Positions 39,718 to 48,525 of a stretch of 64,000 bases of DNA are shown here, one piece after another. Each line of letters starts with the position of its first letter. Position 1 is the stretch's first letter. The DNA lies in contig CAVZRC010000003.1 in NCBI GenBank assembly GCA_963777695.1, forward strand, positions 620,001 through 684,000, in the 5' to 3' direction. This DNA comes from CAVZRC01 sp963777695 (GTDB lineage Bacteria; Planctomycetota; Planctomycetia; Isosphaerales; Isosphaeraceae). The notes beneath the pieces were generated by a model. It searched no databases. It was given only the letters and a program-made list of their open reading frames with translations, and had not been told where the DNA came from. Both the position numbers and the translations under genes were made by a program.

Positions 39718-39926
39718 AGCCCCGACGGGGCGGGATCGTATAGCCCGGGGTGTCAACCCCGGGAACGATCTCCTTCCCTTACCGCAAGCCCCGACGGGGC
39801 GACATCGCGCGTCAACAGCCCAACCGCGATGTCGCCCCGTCGGGGCTCATGAAGGCAAGATAATAGCAGGTGATTCTTTCTCGGGGCTCACGCCCCGAGC
39901 TTTGCGATTCCGCCCCGTCGGGGCTG
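39718..39926. repeat. Cluster of AGCCCCGACGGGGCG palindromes
   Basis: Direct copies start at 39718 and 39787, inverted copies lie at about 39831-39847 and 39911-39926, and a divergent CGGGGCTCACGCCCCGAG copy lies between them. This repeat lacks the GTAG foot of the RAYT-linked families. It fills the space between the convergent oxidoreductase and accA genes and could serve as a bidirectional terminator. Confidence 0.85.
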
Positions 39927-39929
39927 AAA

Positions 39930-40964
39930 TCAGGCCGGCATGAGACCGGCCTGGCCGTTCCGTTCCGCGTCGGCCTCGGGGTCGATCTCCACGTAGGCGC
40001 CCATCTTCCGGAATTTCTGATAGCGACGCTCGAGGAGTTCATCGATCGGCAGGCCCTTGAGCTGTCGGAGGGCGTGGATCAGGAAGGTCTTGATGTTGGC
40101 GGCCGCCTCGCGATGGTCGCGATGGGCGCCGCCGAGCGGCTCGGGGATGATCTCGTCGATGATGCCGAAGCGGAGCAGGTCCCGGCTGGACATCTTGAGC
40201 GCGGCGGCGGCCTTGGGAGCGTGCTCGCTGCCTTTCCAGAGGATCGAGGCACATCCCTCGGGGCTGATCACCGAGTAATAACTGAATTCGAGCATGCCTA
40301 GGCGGTCGCCGATGCCGATGCCCAGCGCACCGCCGGAGCCCCCCTCGCCGATGACCAGGCAGATGATGGGGCTGCGGATCTGGCTCATGCCCATCAGGCT
40401 CTCGGCGATGATCGCCGCCTGGCCCCGCTCCTCGGCGGAGATCCCCGGATAGGCGCCGGGGGTGTCGATGAACGTGACGATCGGCAGGCCGTACTTGGCC
40501 GCCAACCTCATCTTCAGCAGGGCCTTGCGATACCCCTCCGGATGGGCACAGCCGAAATGGCAGGCCGTGCGCTCGGCCAGGTTCTTGCCCTTCTGGTGAC
40601 CGATGAACATCACCTTGTGTTCGTCGAGATGGGCCAGCCCCGTGACGATCGCCTTGTCGTCGCCGACGGCCCGGTCGCCGTGCAGCTCGATGAACTGCTC
40701 GAAAATCAGGTCGATGTAGTCGCGGGTCTGGGGCCTGCCGGCATGCCGCGACACCTGCACGACCTGCCACGGATCGAGCTGCGAATAGATCTCACGCTTG
40801 AGCGCGGCCAGCTCGCGGCGGAGCCGGCGGATCTGCTCGGCGATCTTGGTGGTGTCGCCGGCCGAGCGGTTCTTGGCGTACTGGGCTTCCATCTCGGAGA
40901 GCCGCGTCTCCATCTCGAGGATCGGCGCTTCGAAGGCGAGTCGCGGTTCGCTGGGACTGGGCAT
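39930..40964 (-). CDS. accA: Acetyl-CoA carboxylase carboxyltransferase subunit alpha
   Basis: Transfers the carboxyl group from biotin to acetyl-CoA in the first step of fatty acid synthesis. The protein is about 344 residues, near the bacterial norm. Motifs are RPQTRDYIDLIF, FIGHQKGKN, the oxyanion-hole region FIDTPGAYPGISAEERGQ and VIGEGGSGGALGIG, then YYSVISPEGCASILWK. An N-terminal coiled helix precedes them (ETRLSEMEAQYAK...IRRLRRELAALKRE). MPSPSEPRL at 40964 is the natural start; an ATG 15 codons earlier is open. The frame is intact. No accD in the window. Confidence 0.95.
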   Translation of the reverse strand: MPSPSEPRLAFEAPILEMETRLSEMEAQYAKNRSAGDTTKIAEQIRRLRRELAALKREIYSQLDPWQVVQVSRHAGRPQTRDYIDLIFEQFIELHGDRAVGDDKAIVTGLAHLDEHKVMFIGHQKGKNLAERTACHFGCAHPEGYRKALLKMRLAAKYGLPIVTFIDTPGAYPGISAEERGQAAIIAESLMGMSQIRSPIICLVIGEGGSGGALGIGIGDRLGMLEFSYYSVISPEGCASILWKGSEHAPKAAAALKMSSRDLLRFGIIDEIIPEPLGGAHRDHREAAANIKTFLIHALRQLKGLPIDELLERRYQKFRKMGAYVEIDPEADAERNGQAGLMPA

Positions 40965-41018
40965 CGGGGCGTGGTCCTTGATCCTAACTGAGCCGATCGA
41001 GACGGACAAAACGGGCCG

Positions 41019-41939
41019 TCACGAGAAGCCGCCGCGGCCCGCCATCGGGTCGGGGTCATCCGTGAAGATCCGGACCGATCGGAATCGCGACACGAATTCG
41101 TCGAGGCTGCCGAACCGGTCGGCGGGACGCTTCTGGATCATCTTGATGACCAGGTCGCTGAATTCCGGCGTGACCCGCTTGCTATGGCTGGTCAGGGGGA
41201 TCGGCTTCTCGCTCAGGTGCTTCTGGAGCAGCTCTTGCGACGAATTGGCGCGGAATGGCGGGCGACCGCAAGCCAATTCATAGCAGGTGATCCCCAGGCT
41301 GTAAATATCGGACGACGGGGACGGCGGCTCGCAACGAATCTGCTCGGGCGAAATATACGTACGTGTCCCCTCGCGTTCCACCTTGCCGCTGAACATCTTG
41401 AGGAAGCCCGTCGCGACCTTCTTGGTCAGGGCATAGTCGATCACCCGGACCTCGCCCGACTTGTTATAAAGGATGTTCTCGGGCTTGACGTCGCGATGGA
41501 CCCACCCCTTGTCGTGCATGAAGGCGAGTGCCTGGGCAGCCTGCTCGATGATCCGATGCAGGAGGTGAGTCGGCATCGGATAGAGCTGGGGCCGGGCGAT
41601 CGACAACTTCAGGTGCTGCCCCGCGAAGAATTCCATCACGAAGTACGGCTGCACGGGATCCTTGACGACTTCATAGACGCGGATCAGGTTGGGGTGGCGG
41701 AGCTCCTGTCCGAGCTTGGCCTCGCGCATGAAGGCGCGATACTCGTTGCGATCCTCGGCCCGCGAGGCGAGCAATTGCTTCAAGGCGAACCGGCGCTGCG
41801 TCCCCTCCTGGACGACTTCCATCACGACGGATGTGTGACCGGGATGGATCGTCCGGACGTACCGATAGCCGCCGATTCGCTCGTCGCTGGTCGCATTGGT
41901 CCCGGTGGCCACATGCCCCTCCGATACGGGTTGGAACAC
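41019..41939 (-). CDS. Serine/threonine protein kinase
   Basis: 306 residues, one cytosolic kinase domain. Visible are RFALKQLL (VAIK-like Lys), the alpha-C Glu in FMREAKLGQELRHPN, HRDVKPENILYN (catalytic loop, Asp and Asn present), and TYISPEQIR (APE-like motif) with DIYSLGITCYEL. The glycine-rich loop is poor (HPGHTSVVMEV) and the DFG motif reads DYA. Asp is kept, so metal binding is possible, but activity may be low. There is no transmembrane helix or sensor domain. It is divergent from the AAA ATPase gene and downstream of nothing obvious; the substrate is unknown. Confidence 0.85.
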   Translation of the reverse strand: MFQPVSEGHVATGTNATSDERIGGYRYVRTIHPGHTSVVMEVVQEGTQRRFALKQLLASRAEDRNEYRAFMREAKLGQELRHPNLIRVYEVVKDPVQPYFVMEFFAGQHLKLSIARPQLYPMPTHLLHRIIEQAAQALAFMHDKGWVHRDVKPENILYNKSGEVRVIDYALTKKVATGFLKMFSGKVEREGTRTYISPEQIRCEPPSPSSDIYSLGITCYELACGRPPFRANSSQELLQKHLSEKPIPLTSHSKRVTPEFSDLVIKMIQKRPADRFGSLDEFVSRFRSVRIFTDDPDPMAGRGGFS

Positions 41940-42282
41940 CCGTGCGGGTCATGCCGGCCGATCCGTCAGATCCGGCGACCGGCACGAGCCCCTCAACGCC
42001 CGCCCTGATCCCAGCGGTCATCTTACCAAAACCCGAAAAGCTTGAGCAACTTCCGTCGTCGTCCATCAACAGGGGCCTGGTGTCTCCCGCGAGCAGCCGG
42101 GTTCAAGACCGGACCGGCCGGTCACCGATGATCTTGTTGGTCCCCGGTCCTTGGTCCTCGGTCCTTGGTCCCTGGGTCCGCGATCGTGGCCGACGATTTT
42201 GGCGAACATCGTGGTTGTACGGTGCGATGTCCGAGTGAGTCCGCGGGGTGATCCGACCAAAGCGAGTGAGGACCAAACAGTG

Positions 42283-43562
42283 ATGCAACCCGATCAGGAC
42301 GTTAGGGTTGAGAGAAGGCCGCCGGGTGACGGCGACCCTGGTCGACTCGCGGTCTCCAGCCGTCGCAGGGCGCTGGAACGGCTGGGGGCGGCCGTCGTCG
42401 CGGGACGGGACGGCCCCGCGCTGATCACCGGAGAGCCGGGCGCGGGCAAGACGTGGCTGGCCGATCGGCTCGTGGACGAGCTCCCGGCCGGCTGGCGGGC
42501 CCTGTCGATCGAATTGACTTCCGCGCTCGACGCCCTGGAGTTCCTCCGACTGGTCGCGGACGCCCTCGGCCTGCCGATGTCGGACCGAGTCGGGGCCGTG
42601 CGATTGCGGATCCAGGCGGCCCTCGAGGACGATGCGACCGAGGGCCGGAACTGGCTGATCGTGATCGACGAGGCCCATCGCGCCTCGACGGCCGTGTGGG
42701 AGGAGCTCGACCTGCTCGCCGGGACGCTCGGGCGACCGTCGGGATTCGGGGCGATGGTCGTCATGGGCCGCACGGAGCTGACCCGCGAGCTGGCGACCCG
42801 TCGCCTCGACGGATGGGCGATCCGGCTGGGGCTGCACATCCACCTGATGCCCCTGGACCTGGACGAGGCCCGCGAGCTGCTGGCCCACCACGGCCGCGCC
42901 GGCCTGCTGGCCGAGCCGGCCCTGGAGGCACTCCATCGCGACGCGCTCGGCAACCCGCGAATCCTCCTCCGCCTCGCCGAGTCGCGGGGCCGGTCCAACC
43001 AGTCCCTTGCCCAGGGTCGGAGGCCGGAGCCGTCGAGGCCCCCGCAACCGGCCGTCAACCCGACGCCTCGGCCGATCGAGGATGCCTCCGCACCGATCCG
43101 CCCATCCGTAACCCCGGAGGACAGGAAGCCCGCGCGGCGCCTTCCTTGATCCCCTCCAGGCCCCCGATCCGCCTCGAGGACGGCCTCGTCGAGGTCGGTT
43201 GGGACGGCGATGAGGAGGACGTGTCCTCGGACGCGGATCGGACGCCGACCGACCGGGTCGAGCCGGTCGCGGTCCAACGCGGCTTCGACGAGGAACCGGT
43301 CGAGGATCGATACGCCGCGCTCCAGGCCTGGACGGAATGGACCCGCAATCACGAGCGAGCGTCCGGGGCCGAACTGTCGCCGAATGGATCGGTTTCCGCC
43401 GCCGAGGTCGCGGATCGGGACGAATCGGCCCGCGAGGGATCGTCAGCCGATCCCGACCCGCCTACGGACGCCCTCCCCGCCTCGGTCCGAGCCGAGACGT
43501 CGCACGATCACGCCCCCTATAGCCAGCTCTTCACCCGCCTGCGCCAAACCCGGCCGGGCTGA
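42283..43562 (+). CDS. AAA ATPase of the ExeA/GspA-like type (frameshifted near the end)
   Basis: The P-loop ATPase domain starts soon after the ATG: SRRRALERLGAAVVAG, Walker A ITGEPGAGKTWL, Walker B NWLIVIDEAHR and sensor-1 VVMGRTEL. This matches ExeA-like ATPases that couple to pili, secretion or transposition. A long acidic, low-complexity tail follows. The first frame stops at 43149; another frame continues from about 43125 to 43562 and ends with an apparently conserved tail (YSQLFTRLRQT), so one gene with one indel is likely. The start could be GTG at 42280 instead. The 340 bases upstream include tandem GGTCCTTGGTCC-like words. Confidence 0.72.
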
Positions 43563-44287
43563 GGAGGGGTTGCAGATAACAGATTGCGGATTGCAGATTC
43601 GAGACGTCCGATCCCGGTGATATCCGCAATCGGCAATCTGAAATCCACCAACAAAATCCGCATCTGGAATCCGCGATCTGCTATCTGGAATCTGGAGTGT
43701 GGAATCCGCAATCCCCCCAAGGGTCCCCCCTGGCGAAGGGATCGGCCTGACGATCGCCCCGTTACCCAATGATCGGAGCCAGCCATCGGAAATCCCCGCG
43801 AAACGACTGATGAAAGGGGCCGCGGGGGGCCGAAAGCTTTCCTAACGGCCCGAGTTCGGCCACAGCCCGGCGTGCGGGGGCCGTCGCCGTTTTCTCCGAT
43901 GAGACGAGCAGGTGTCGCTGACGCAGATCCTGGTGCTCCCGGCCGTACCCTCTTCCCGGGAGGGACGGCAACAGCGGTCGCCCTGACCCGGACGGCGTCT
44001 CGCCGCAACCGGACAGGACACTCCGAAGGCGGCACCTGCTTTCATCCACATGTCTTGCCAGATCGGGCTCATCTCCCGGGCGCGGGCGGATGGCCCTGTG
44101 GCGAACAACCCCTCGGCGAATCGCGGGCGTCCGCCATCCGATCGCGGATCGACCGGAAGCCGACGCTTCCAAGTCCGGCTTGGCGCCGCTCGCCCCTGGG
44201 CGATACTCTACGCTCAACGATCCCGACGTCCTGCGACCCGACCGCAGTCCCCGCCGACTCGACGTCCGAGCAAGGAGTAACCCGGCT
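43563..44287. other. Intergenic region with AATCTG/CAGATT word repeats
   Basis: No gene is recognised in about 725 bases. The part 43570-43712 is built from many near-copies of short words such as GGATTGCAGATT, CAATCTGAAATC and ATCTGGAATC on both strands. A similar but shorter tract lies at about 17190-17285. The rest (43720-44287) is ordinary high-GC sequence without coding features. Confidence 0.6.
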
Positions 44288-45043
44288 GTGCCCGATCCAT
44301 CCGCGCCCTCCGATGCGGCCTCACCGAAGCTGTTGATCTCGCTGGCGACTTACAATGAGGCGGGCAATCTCCGGCCGCTGGTGGAAACGATCCGACAGTT
44401 CGCCCCGTCCTCCTCGATCCTCGTCATCGACGACAACTCGCCCGACGGGACCGGACGGATCGCCGACGAACTGCGCGAGTCGCTGCCGGAGATCCACGTG
44501 ATCCACCGGCCGGGCAAGCTGGGCCTGGGGACGGCCACCCTCGCGGCGATGCGGTTCGCGATCGAACACCGGTTCGATTACCTGCTCAACCTCGACGCGG
44601 ATTTCAGCCATCCCCCCCGGTTCATCCCCGATCTGCTGGCGGGGATGGCCGATCACGACGTGATGATCGGTTCGCGATACGTGCCCGGTGGGGGTGTCGA
44701 GGGGGGGTTCACACTCAAGCGTCGCTTGATGAGCTCCGGGATCAACGGCTACGCCCGGCTGATGCTCGGGCTCAAGAGCCGCGACAACAGCGGCGCGTTC
44801 CGCTGCTATCGCGTCAGCAAGCTGGAGCAGATCGACCTGGACCAGGTCCGGTCGCGCGGCTACTCGTTCCAGGAAGAGATCCTGTTCTGGTGCCAGCAGG
44901 TCGGCTGCCGGTTCGGAGAGACGCCGATCCTGTTCGAGAACCGCCGGGCCGGCGTGTCCAAGATTAACATGCGAGAGGCGATCTCGGCGCTCTGGATCCT
45001 CTTCCAGCTCGGCGTGTCGCGACAGATGGGCCGTCGCCGCTGA
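44288..45043 (+). CDS. Polyprenol monophosphomannose synthase-like GT2
   Basis: About 251 residues, soluble DPM1-type enzyme. Motifs are LLISLATYNEAGNL, LVIDDNSPDGTGRIADEL, GKLGLGTATLAAMRFAIEH, the metal site LNLDADFSHPP, and IGSRYVPGGGVEGG. It should transfer mannose or another hexose from a GDP/UDP donor to a polyprenyl phosphate at the cytoplasmic face, feeding GT-C enzymes. A GTG at 44288 is chosen because upstream codons lack family features. The frame is intact. REP elements follow it. Confidence 0.88.
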   Translation: MPDPSAPSDAASPKLLISLATYNEAGNLRPLVETIRQFAPSSSILVIDDNSPDGTGRIADELRESLPEIHVIHRPGKLGLGTATLAAMRFAIEHRFDYLLNLDADFSHPPRFIPDLLAGMADHDVMIGSRYVPGGGVEGGFTLKRRLMSSGINGYARLMLGLKSRDNSGAFRCYRVSKLEQIDLDQVRSRGYSFQEEILFWCQQVGCRFGETPILFENRRAGVSKINMREAISALWILFQLGVSRQMGRRR

Positions 45044-45050
45044 AAGTCTT

Positions 45051-45176
45051 GTAGGGTGGGTGAAACCCACCGGTGTAAGGCCCTCTCGGTGGGTTTCACC
45101 CACCCTACGACAGGCCAATCCGACTTCGCGGACAGACTTCGAAAGGGCTTCGTAGGGTGCTCGCGGAGCACCCTAC
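45051..45176. repeat. GTAG-type REP pair plus single palindrome
   Basis: GTAGGGTGGGTGAAACCCACC (45051-45071) faces its inverted copy ending at 45108, forming a BIME-like pair. A full palindrome of the GGTGCTC family lies at 45152-45176 with GTAG at both feet. Remnants of the GACAGACTTCGAAAG terminal repeat lie between them (near 45132). No gene is present here. Confidence 0.85.
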
Positions 45177-45204
45177 AACCGTGGCGTTTTCGCGGGATTG
45201 ACCA

Positions 45205-45568
45205 TCAGCCCATCTCGCGTTCGCGCACGGTCACGTAGACTTCCTGGCAAGCCTCCGCGACCTTCTCGCCCAGCCCCTGATGCTTGCTCTCGAGCTGACC
45301 GGAATACATGGTCAGCACCTTGCAGAGGAAGGCGCCGTGACAGGCGTCGGCTTCCTGGACGAGCTGGTCGAGGGATTCCTCGATCTGATCGGCCAGATAG
45401 AGCAAGAACTGGGCCTGACCCTTGATCTCGGCCAGCGATCGGCGCAGTTCCGGCGAGGTCGAACCGGCTCGACTTCGAGAAATCCGCGGTGCCCGCGAAC
45501 GATTCGTGGGGCGACTCGATCGTGCGCATGACCGTACCTCCGTGCGTGCCATTCCTTGCCGAGCTCAT
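45205..45568 (-). CDS. Small hypothetical protein, paralogue of its neighbour (frameshifted)
   Basis: About 121 residues if two frames are joined near 45457: MSSARNGTHGG...SSRFDLA, then SPELRRSLAEIKGQAQFLLYLADQIEESLDQLVQ...KVLTMYSGQLESKHQGLGEK. It is mainly helical. The segment IKGQAQFLLYL...GQLESKHQGL parallels IRGKLQFMDYL...ANLRLESQNMRL in the next gene, so the two are diverged duplicates. Its ATG overlaps the stop of that gene as ATGA, giving translational coupling. The function is unknown. Confidence 0.55.
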
Positions 45569-45870
45569 GCGACGTCTCCTTGATCGTGCGGGTCGAACGT
45601 CCCGTCGACCAGGGATTCGAGCGCGCCGCAGAGGTCGCCCATCAGCCGCATGTTCTGGCTCTCCAATCGGAGATTGGCCGCATGCATCTCGACGAGTTGT
45701 CGGATGAAGATCCGGGTACCGGGGTCGTTCTCGTCCCGATACCGCTCCGCGTCCGCCACGGCGGCCCGGACCAGGTAATCCATGAACTGGAGCTTGCCGC
45801 GGATGGCGACGCAGAGCTTGGAAAGTTGGGAAGTTTCCGAAGTCTCGGATTCTGCCGTGAGTTGTGACAT
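45565..45870 (-). CDS. Small helical hypothetical protein
   Basis: 101 residues, no signal or membrane segment. The order of helices is KLCVAIRGKLQFMDYLVRAAVADAERYRD, then RIFIRQLVEMHAANLRLESQNMRLMGDL. It is the upstream member of a two-gene unit with a paralogous partner, joined by a 4-base overlap. The composition suggests a coiled-coil or helical-bundle heterodimer. I do not recognise the family. Confidence 0.55.
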   Translation of the reverse strand: MSQLTAESETSETSQLSKLCVAIRGKLQFMDYLVRAAVADAERYRDENDPGTRIFIRQLVEMHAANLRLESQNMRLMGDLCGALESLVDGTFDPHDQGDVA

Positions 45871-45939
45871 CCCTATCGCATCTCCCCGAACGATCGTGTG
45901 AATCCGTTGCCGGCGTTGATGGCCGGGAGTAGCGTTAGG

Positions 45940-46860
45940 TTAATCGTCCCGGCGCAAGTCCGCAAGCGGAAAGCGGCATGTCAGTCCCGGATCCGTGGAT
46001 CCCTGGACGCCCTGGACCTCGATGGATTCGCGGTTGATTCGCCCTTCTACGGGCGCGGTCGGCGGGAAGAGCGGATAGACCAGTTGATCGACCAGGGCCT
46101 CGGGCATGCTCGCCTTGATCCCGTAATCCTCGGGCCAGGCCTTCGGCAGGTGGAGCGAGCCGAAGATCCAGTCGAGCCAGGGCAGATTCGAGGAGTAGTT
46201 TCGGTTGATGGGGCCGGTGCGGGTATGGTGCCAGTGGTGGAAGGCCGGCGTCGAGATCAGCCATTCCAGCGGGCCGAACCGCCATCGCACGTTGGCGTGG
46301 ATGAAGAAACCCCAGAACGTACCGAAGAGGGTCACCAGGACGGGCACGAGGCTCCCTTCCGCGCCAGTCGGACCGCCCAGGCCCAGCACGTGGATCGGCA
46401 CCAGGCCGCAGAATCGGCCGAAGACCATGTCCAGCGGGTGGGCGCGGGTGTTGACGAGGAAGTCCATGTCCTCGGCGCTGTGATGGATCGAATGGAACCG
46501 CCACAGGAAAGGGACCTCGTGGCTCAGGCGATGGCCCCAGTAATACCCGACCTCGCCGGCCACGAATCCCAGCACCGCCCGGCCCCACAATGGTAGGGCG
46601 GCCATCGCCGCCAGAAATCCGCCCGGGACGATGCGATGCACGGCCCAGGCCAGGAGCCCGATCGGCACGCTCAGGATCAGGGCGGGGACCAGGCTATTGA
46701 GGAAATAATAGGAGAGATCGGTCACGATCCCTCTGCGGAGCAAGGCATGAGGATGGACGGCGAGTAGTCGCTCCAGCGGGACGAAGACGACCACCAGGAT
46801 CGTCAGCCAGAGCGAGAGGCCGGCGATATCGATCAGCACGGTGGGATATTGATGTGGCAT
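45940..46860 (-). CDS. Sterol desaturase/fatty acid hydroxylase family protein
   Basis: About 306 residues, integral membrane di-iron enzyme. The three histidine boxes are present: GHRLSHEVP, FHSIHHSAEDM and AFHHWHHT. Four or five hydrophobic segments surround them (for example LWLTILVVVFVPL, LVPALILSVPIGLLAW). These enzymes hydroxylate or desaturate sterols, carotenoids or fatty acyl chains in the membrane. The chosen start, MPHQYPT at 46860, begins just before the first helix; the ORF is open upstream and overlaps the PEP-CTERM stop region. The substrate is unknown. The frame is intact. Confidence 0.85.
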   Translation of the reverse strand: MPHQYPTVLIDIAGLSLWLTILVVVFVPLERLLAVHPHALLRRGIVTDLSYYFLNSLVPALILSVPIGLLAWAVHRIVPGGFLAAMAALPLWGRAVLGFVAGEVGYYWGHRLSHEVPFLWRFHSIHHSAEDMDFLVNTRAHPLDMVFGRFCGLVPIHVLGLGGPTGAEGSLVPVLVTLFGTFWGFFIHANVRWRFGPLEWLISTPAFHHWHHTRTGPINRNYSSNLPWLDWIFGSLHLPKAWPEDYGIKASMPEALVDQLVYPLFPPTAPVEGRINRESIEVQGVQGSTDPGLTCRFPLADLRRDD

Positions 46861-46993
46861 ACCGTTAGGCCCTGGCGAGTGACCGGGAAATAAGGATCTG
46901 GCCGACAATAGCTTCGCACCCATGCGGGACCTCGTCCCGCATGGGTGCATTCTCTCGGATCGAAGCGGTGATCGAACAATGCCCGTGGTTGGA

Positions 46994-47863
46994 TCAGACC
47001 TTTGCGGCCCTGGCACGGCGGAGCAAGCCGACCCCGACGAGACCGAGCGTGCCGACGCTCAGCATGAGGACAGAGGCCGGCTCGGGGACAGCGCCGCCGC
47101 CACCGCCGCCGCCGCCGCCACCGGAGGTCATCGGTTCCAGATCGACGCCGGTGAGCATGAGGAACGGTGGTAAGCCAACGGAGTCAATCGACTTCGACAG
47201 GAAGGATAGCATCTCCGTCGTGGACGAGGCGGTGAACGTATAACTGAAAGTCATCCAGCCGCTGAAGCCCTTAGACGGGAGGTCAAAGGTGGGCGTATCC
47301 ACCACGTCGCCGCCGAAGGTCACTTGCCAGTACTGTTCGGTCGCCCCTAAATAGCCGTAGAATTGGGAGGCCGACCACTGGAATGACAAGGTGTACTTGT
47401 CGCCTACAGTCAAGCCCGTGCTGATCGTTTGGGAGACGGGTGCGGCCGCGTAGTCGCCGTCATCGCCAAGCGCGTAGGTATGGGGGCTTGGGATGCCTGC
47501 CCAGCCATTGCTTTCTCCGCCTAAAAACCCAGGATTGGCATTATTTGTGGAAGGATAGACCGTCCCGGAGTTCGGCCCCCAGATCGTGATGTTTGGGGGC
47601 GAGTAAGCCGACGTGAAGCCCTGGCTGTCTGCCTGGCTGTTGACGATGAACGCGAAGGGATTCGGGGAGCCGTCGACCGCGGCGCCGACGGTCCAGCCGG
47701 TGGCGGAGGTGTTGACGTTCAATTCGCCGACCCCGCCATTCGACGAGAAGTCGCCGTTCGTGACGAGGTTCCCGGCCCGGGTCAAACCTGGTACGCTCAC
47801 AACCAAAACGAACGCAGCCGTGCAAAGGATTGCACTCTTTCGAAATCGGCATCGCAAAAGCAC
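46994..47863 (-). CDS. PEP-CTERM sorting domain protein
   Basis: 289 residues. It has an N-terminal signal peptide (RKSAILCTAAFVLVVSVPGLTRA). The mature part starts with NLVTNGDFSSNGG, a common opening of exported beta-sandwich carbohydrate-binding-like domains. A Gly-rich linker leads to the C-terminal sorting signal VPEPASVLMLS, a hydrophobic helix, and RRARA. Proteins of this class are processed by exosortase and anchored or released at the cell surface, usually with exopolysaccharide. Its GC content appears lower than that of neighbours. The frame is intact. Confidence 0.9.
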   Translation of the reverse strand: MLLRCRFRKSAILCTAAFVLVVSVPGLTRAGNLVTNGDFSSNGGVGELNVNTSATGWTVGAAVDGSPNPFAFIVNSQADSQGFTSAYSPPNITIWGPNSGTVYPSTNNANPGFLGGESNGWAGIPSPHTYALGDDGDYAAAPVSQTISTGLTVGDKYTLSFQWSASQFYGYLGATEQYWQVTFGGDVVDTPTFDLPSKGFSGWMTFSYTFTASSTTEMLSFLSKSIDSVGLPPFLMLTGVDLEPMTSGGGGGGGGGGAVPEPASVLMLSVGTLGLVGVGLLRRARAAKV

Positions 47864-48525
47864 TCCGGATCAATGGTGCACAACACTCGAACGCGCTTAA
47901 AACGTTTAAACGCGGCGGACGCTCGTCGTCCTTGCATCAAATCGGCTGACTACGACCGGTAGGAACCCGCCTTAGGGTGCTTCACGGATGGTTTGCGCAC
48001 AGCGCGAGACGAGGCAGGCTGATACTAACCCGAAGCGTGAGCGTGGATCCGACGGCGTCCCCCTCGTTCACGCTTCGGGTTTGTGTGTGTGGGGTGATCG
48101 CAAATCAAGCGTGAATGGCTCTAGGTGTTCTCCAGGGTGGATCGATACCGCCCCGCCCAGTCCCGCTCGCCGCGCATTGAGACCGAGCGGTTCGATCGGA
48201 CACCGGCAGGGGATGACGACGTCGGGACGGCGCCACTAAGGCACGCAATTTCTTCGTAGCCTCCGCCAACCGAGTCGGATGGCTTCGGATCTCATCCGCC
48301 GGGGGTCGTACAACCGGTAATAGGGGGGATAGGTCGAAAAGTTAGCACCAAAGTGCGATTTTTTCTCGGATCCGTCCGTCTCGATGGTCCGGTGCAACAT
48401 TCACAGCCCCCCGGCGACGCGCAAGGGCGTGGATTTGATCCCGGACTGGCGGCCAGCTCGGCACCGTCCGCTCCGGGTCCAGATGGAAGCGCGTGGCAGG
48501 AGATGGGAGCACGGCGGGGCGGTCT
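47864..48525. other. Intergenic region with one AACCCGAAGCG palindrome
   Basis: About 660 bases without a recognised gene. At 48027-48082 AACCCGAAGCGTGAGCG is followed by CGTTCACGCTTCGGGTT, a hairpin typical of the dispersed planctomycete palindromes. The remainder has no coding features. The PEP-CTERM promoter must lie at the left end and the end of the broken kinase gene at the right. Confidence 0.55.

Noticed and set aside
43762..44217. 151-codon minus-strand ORF
   Set aside because: Arg/Gly/Pro-biased product typical of antisense or noncoding high-GC DNA; no family resemblance.
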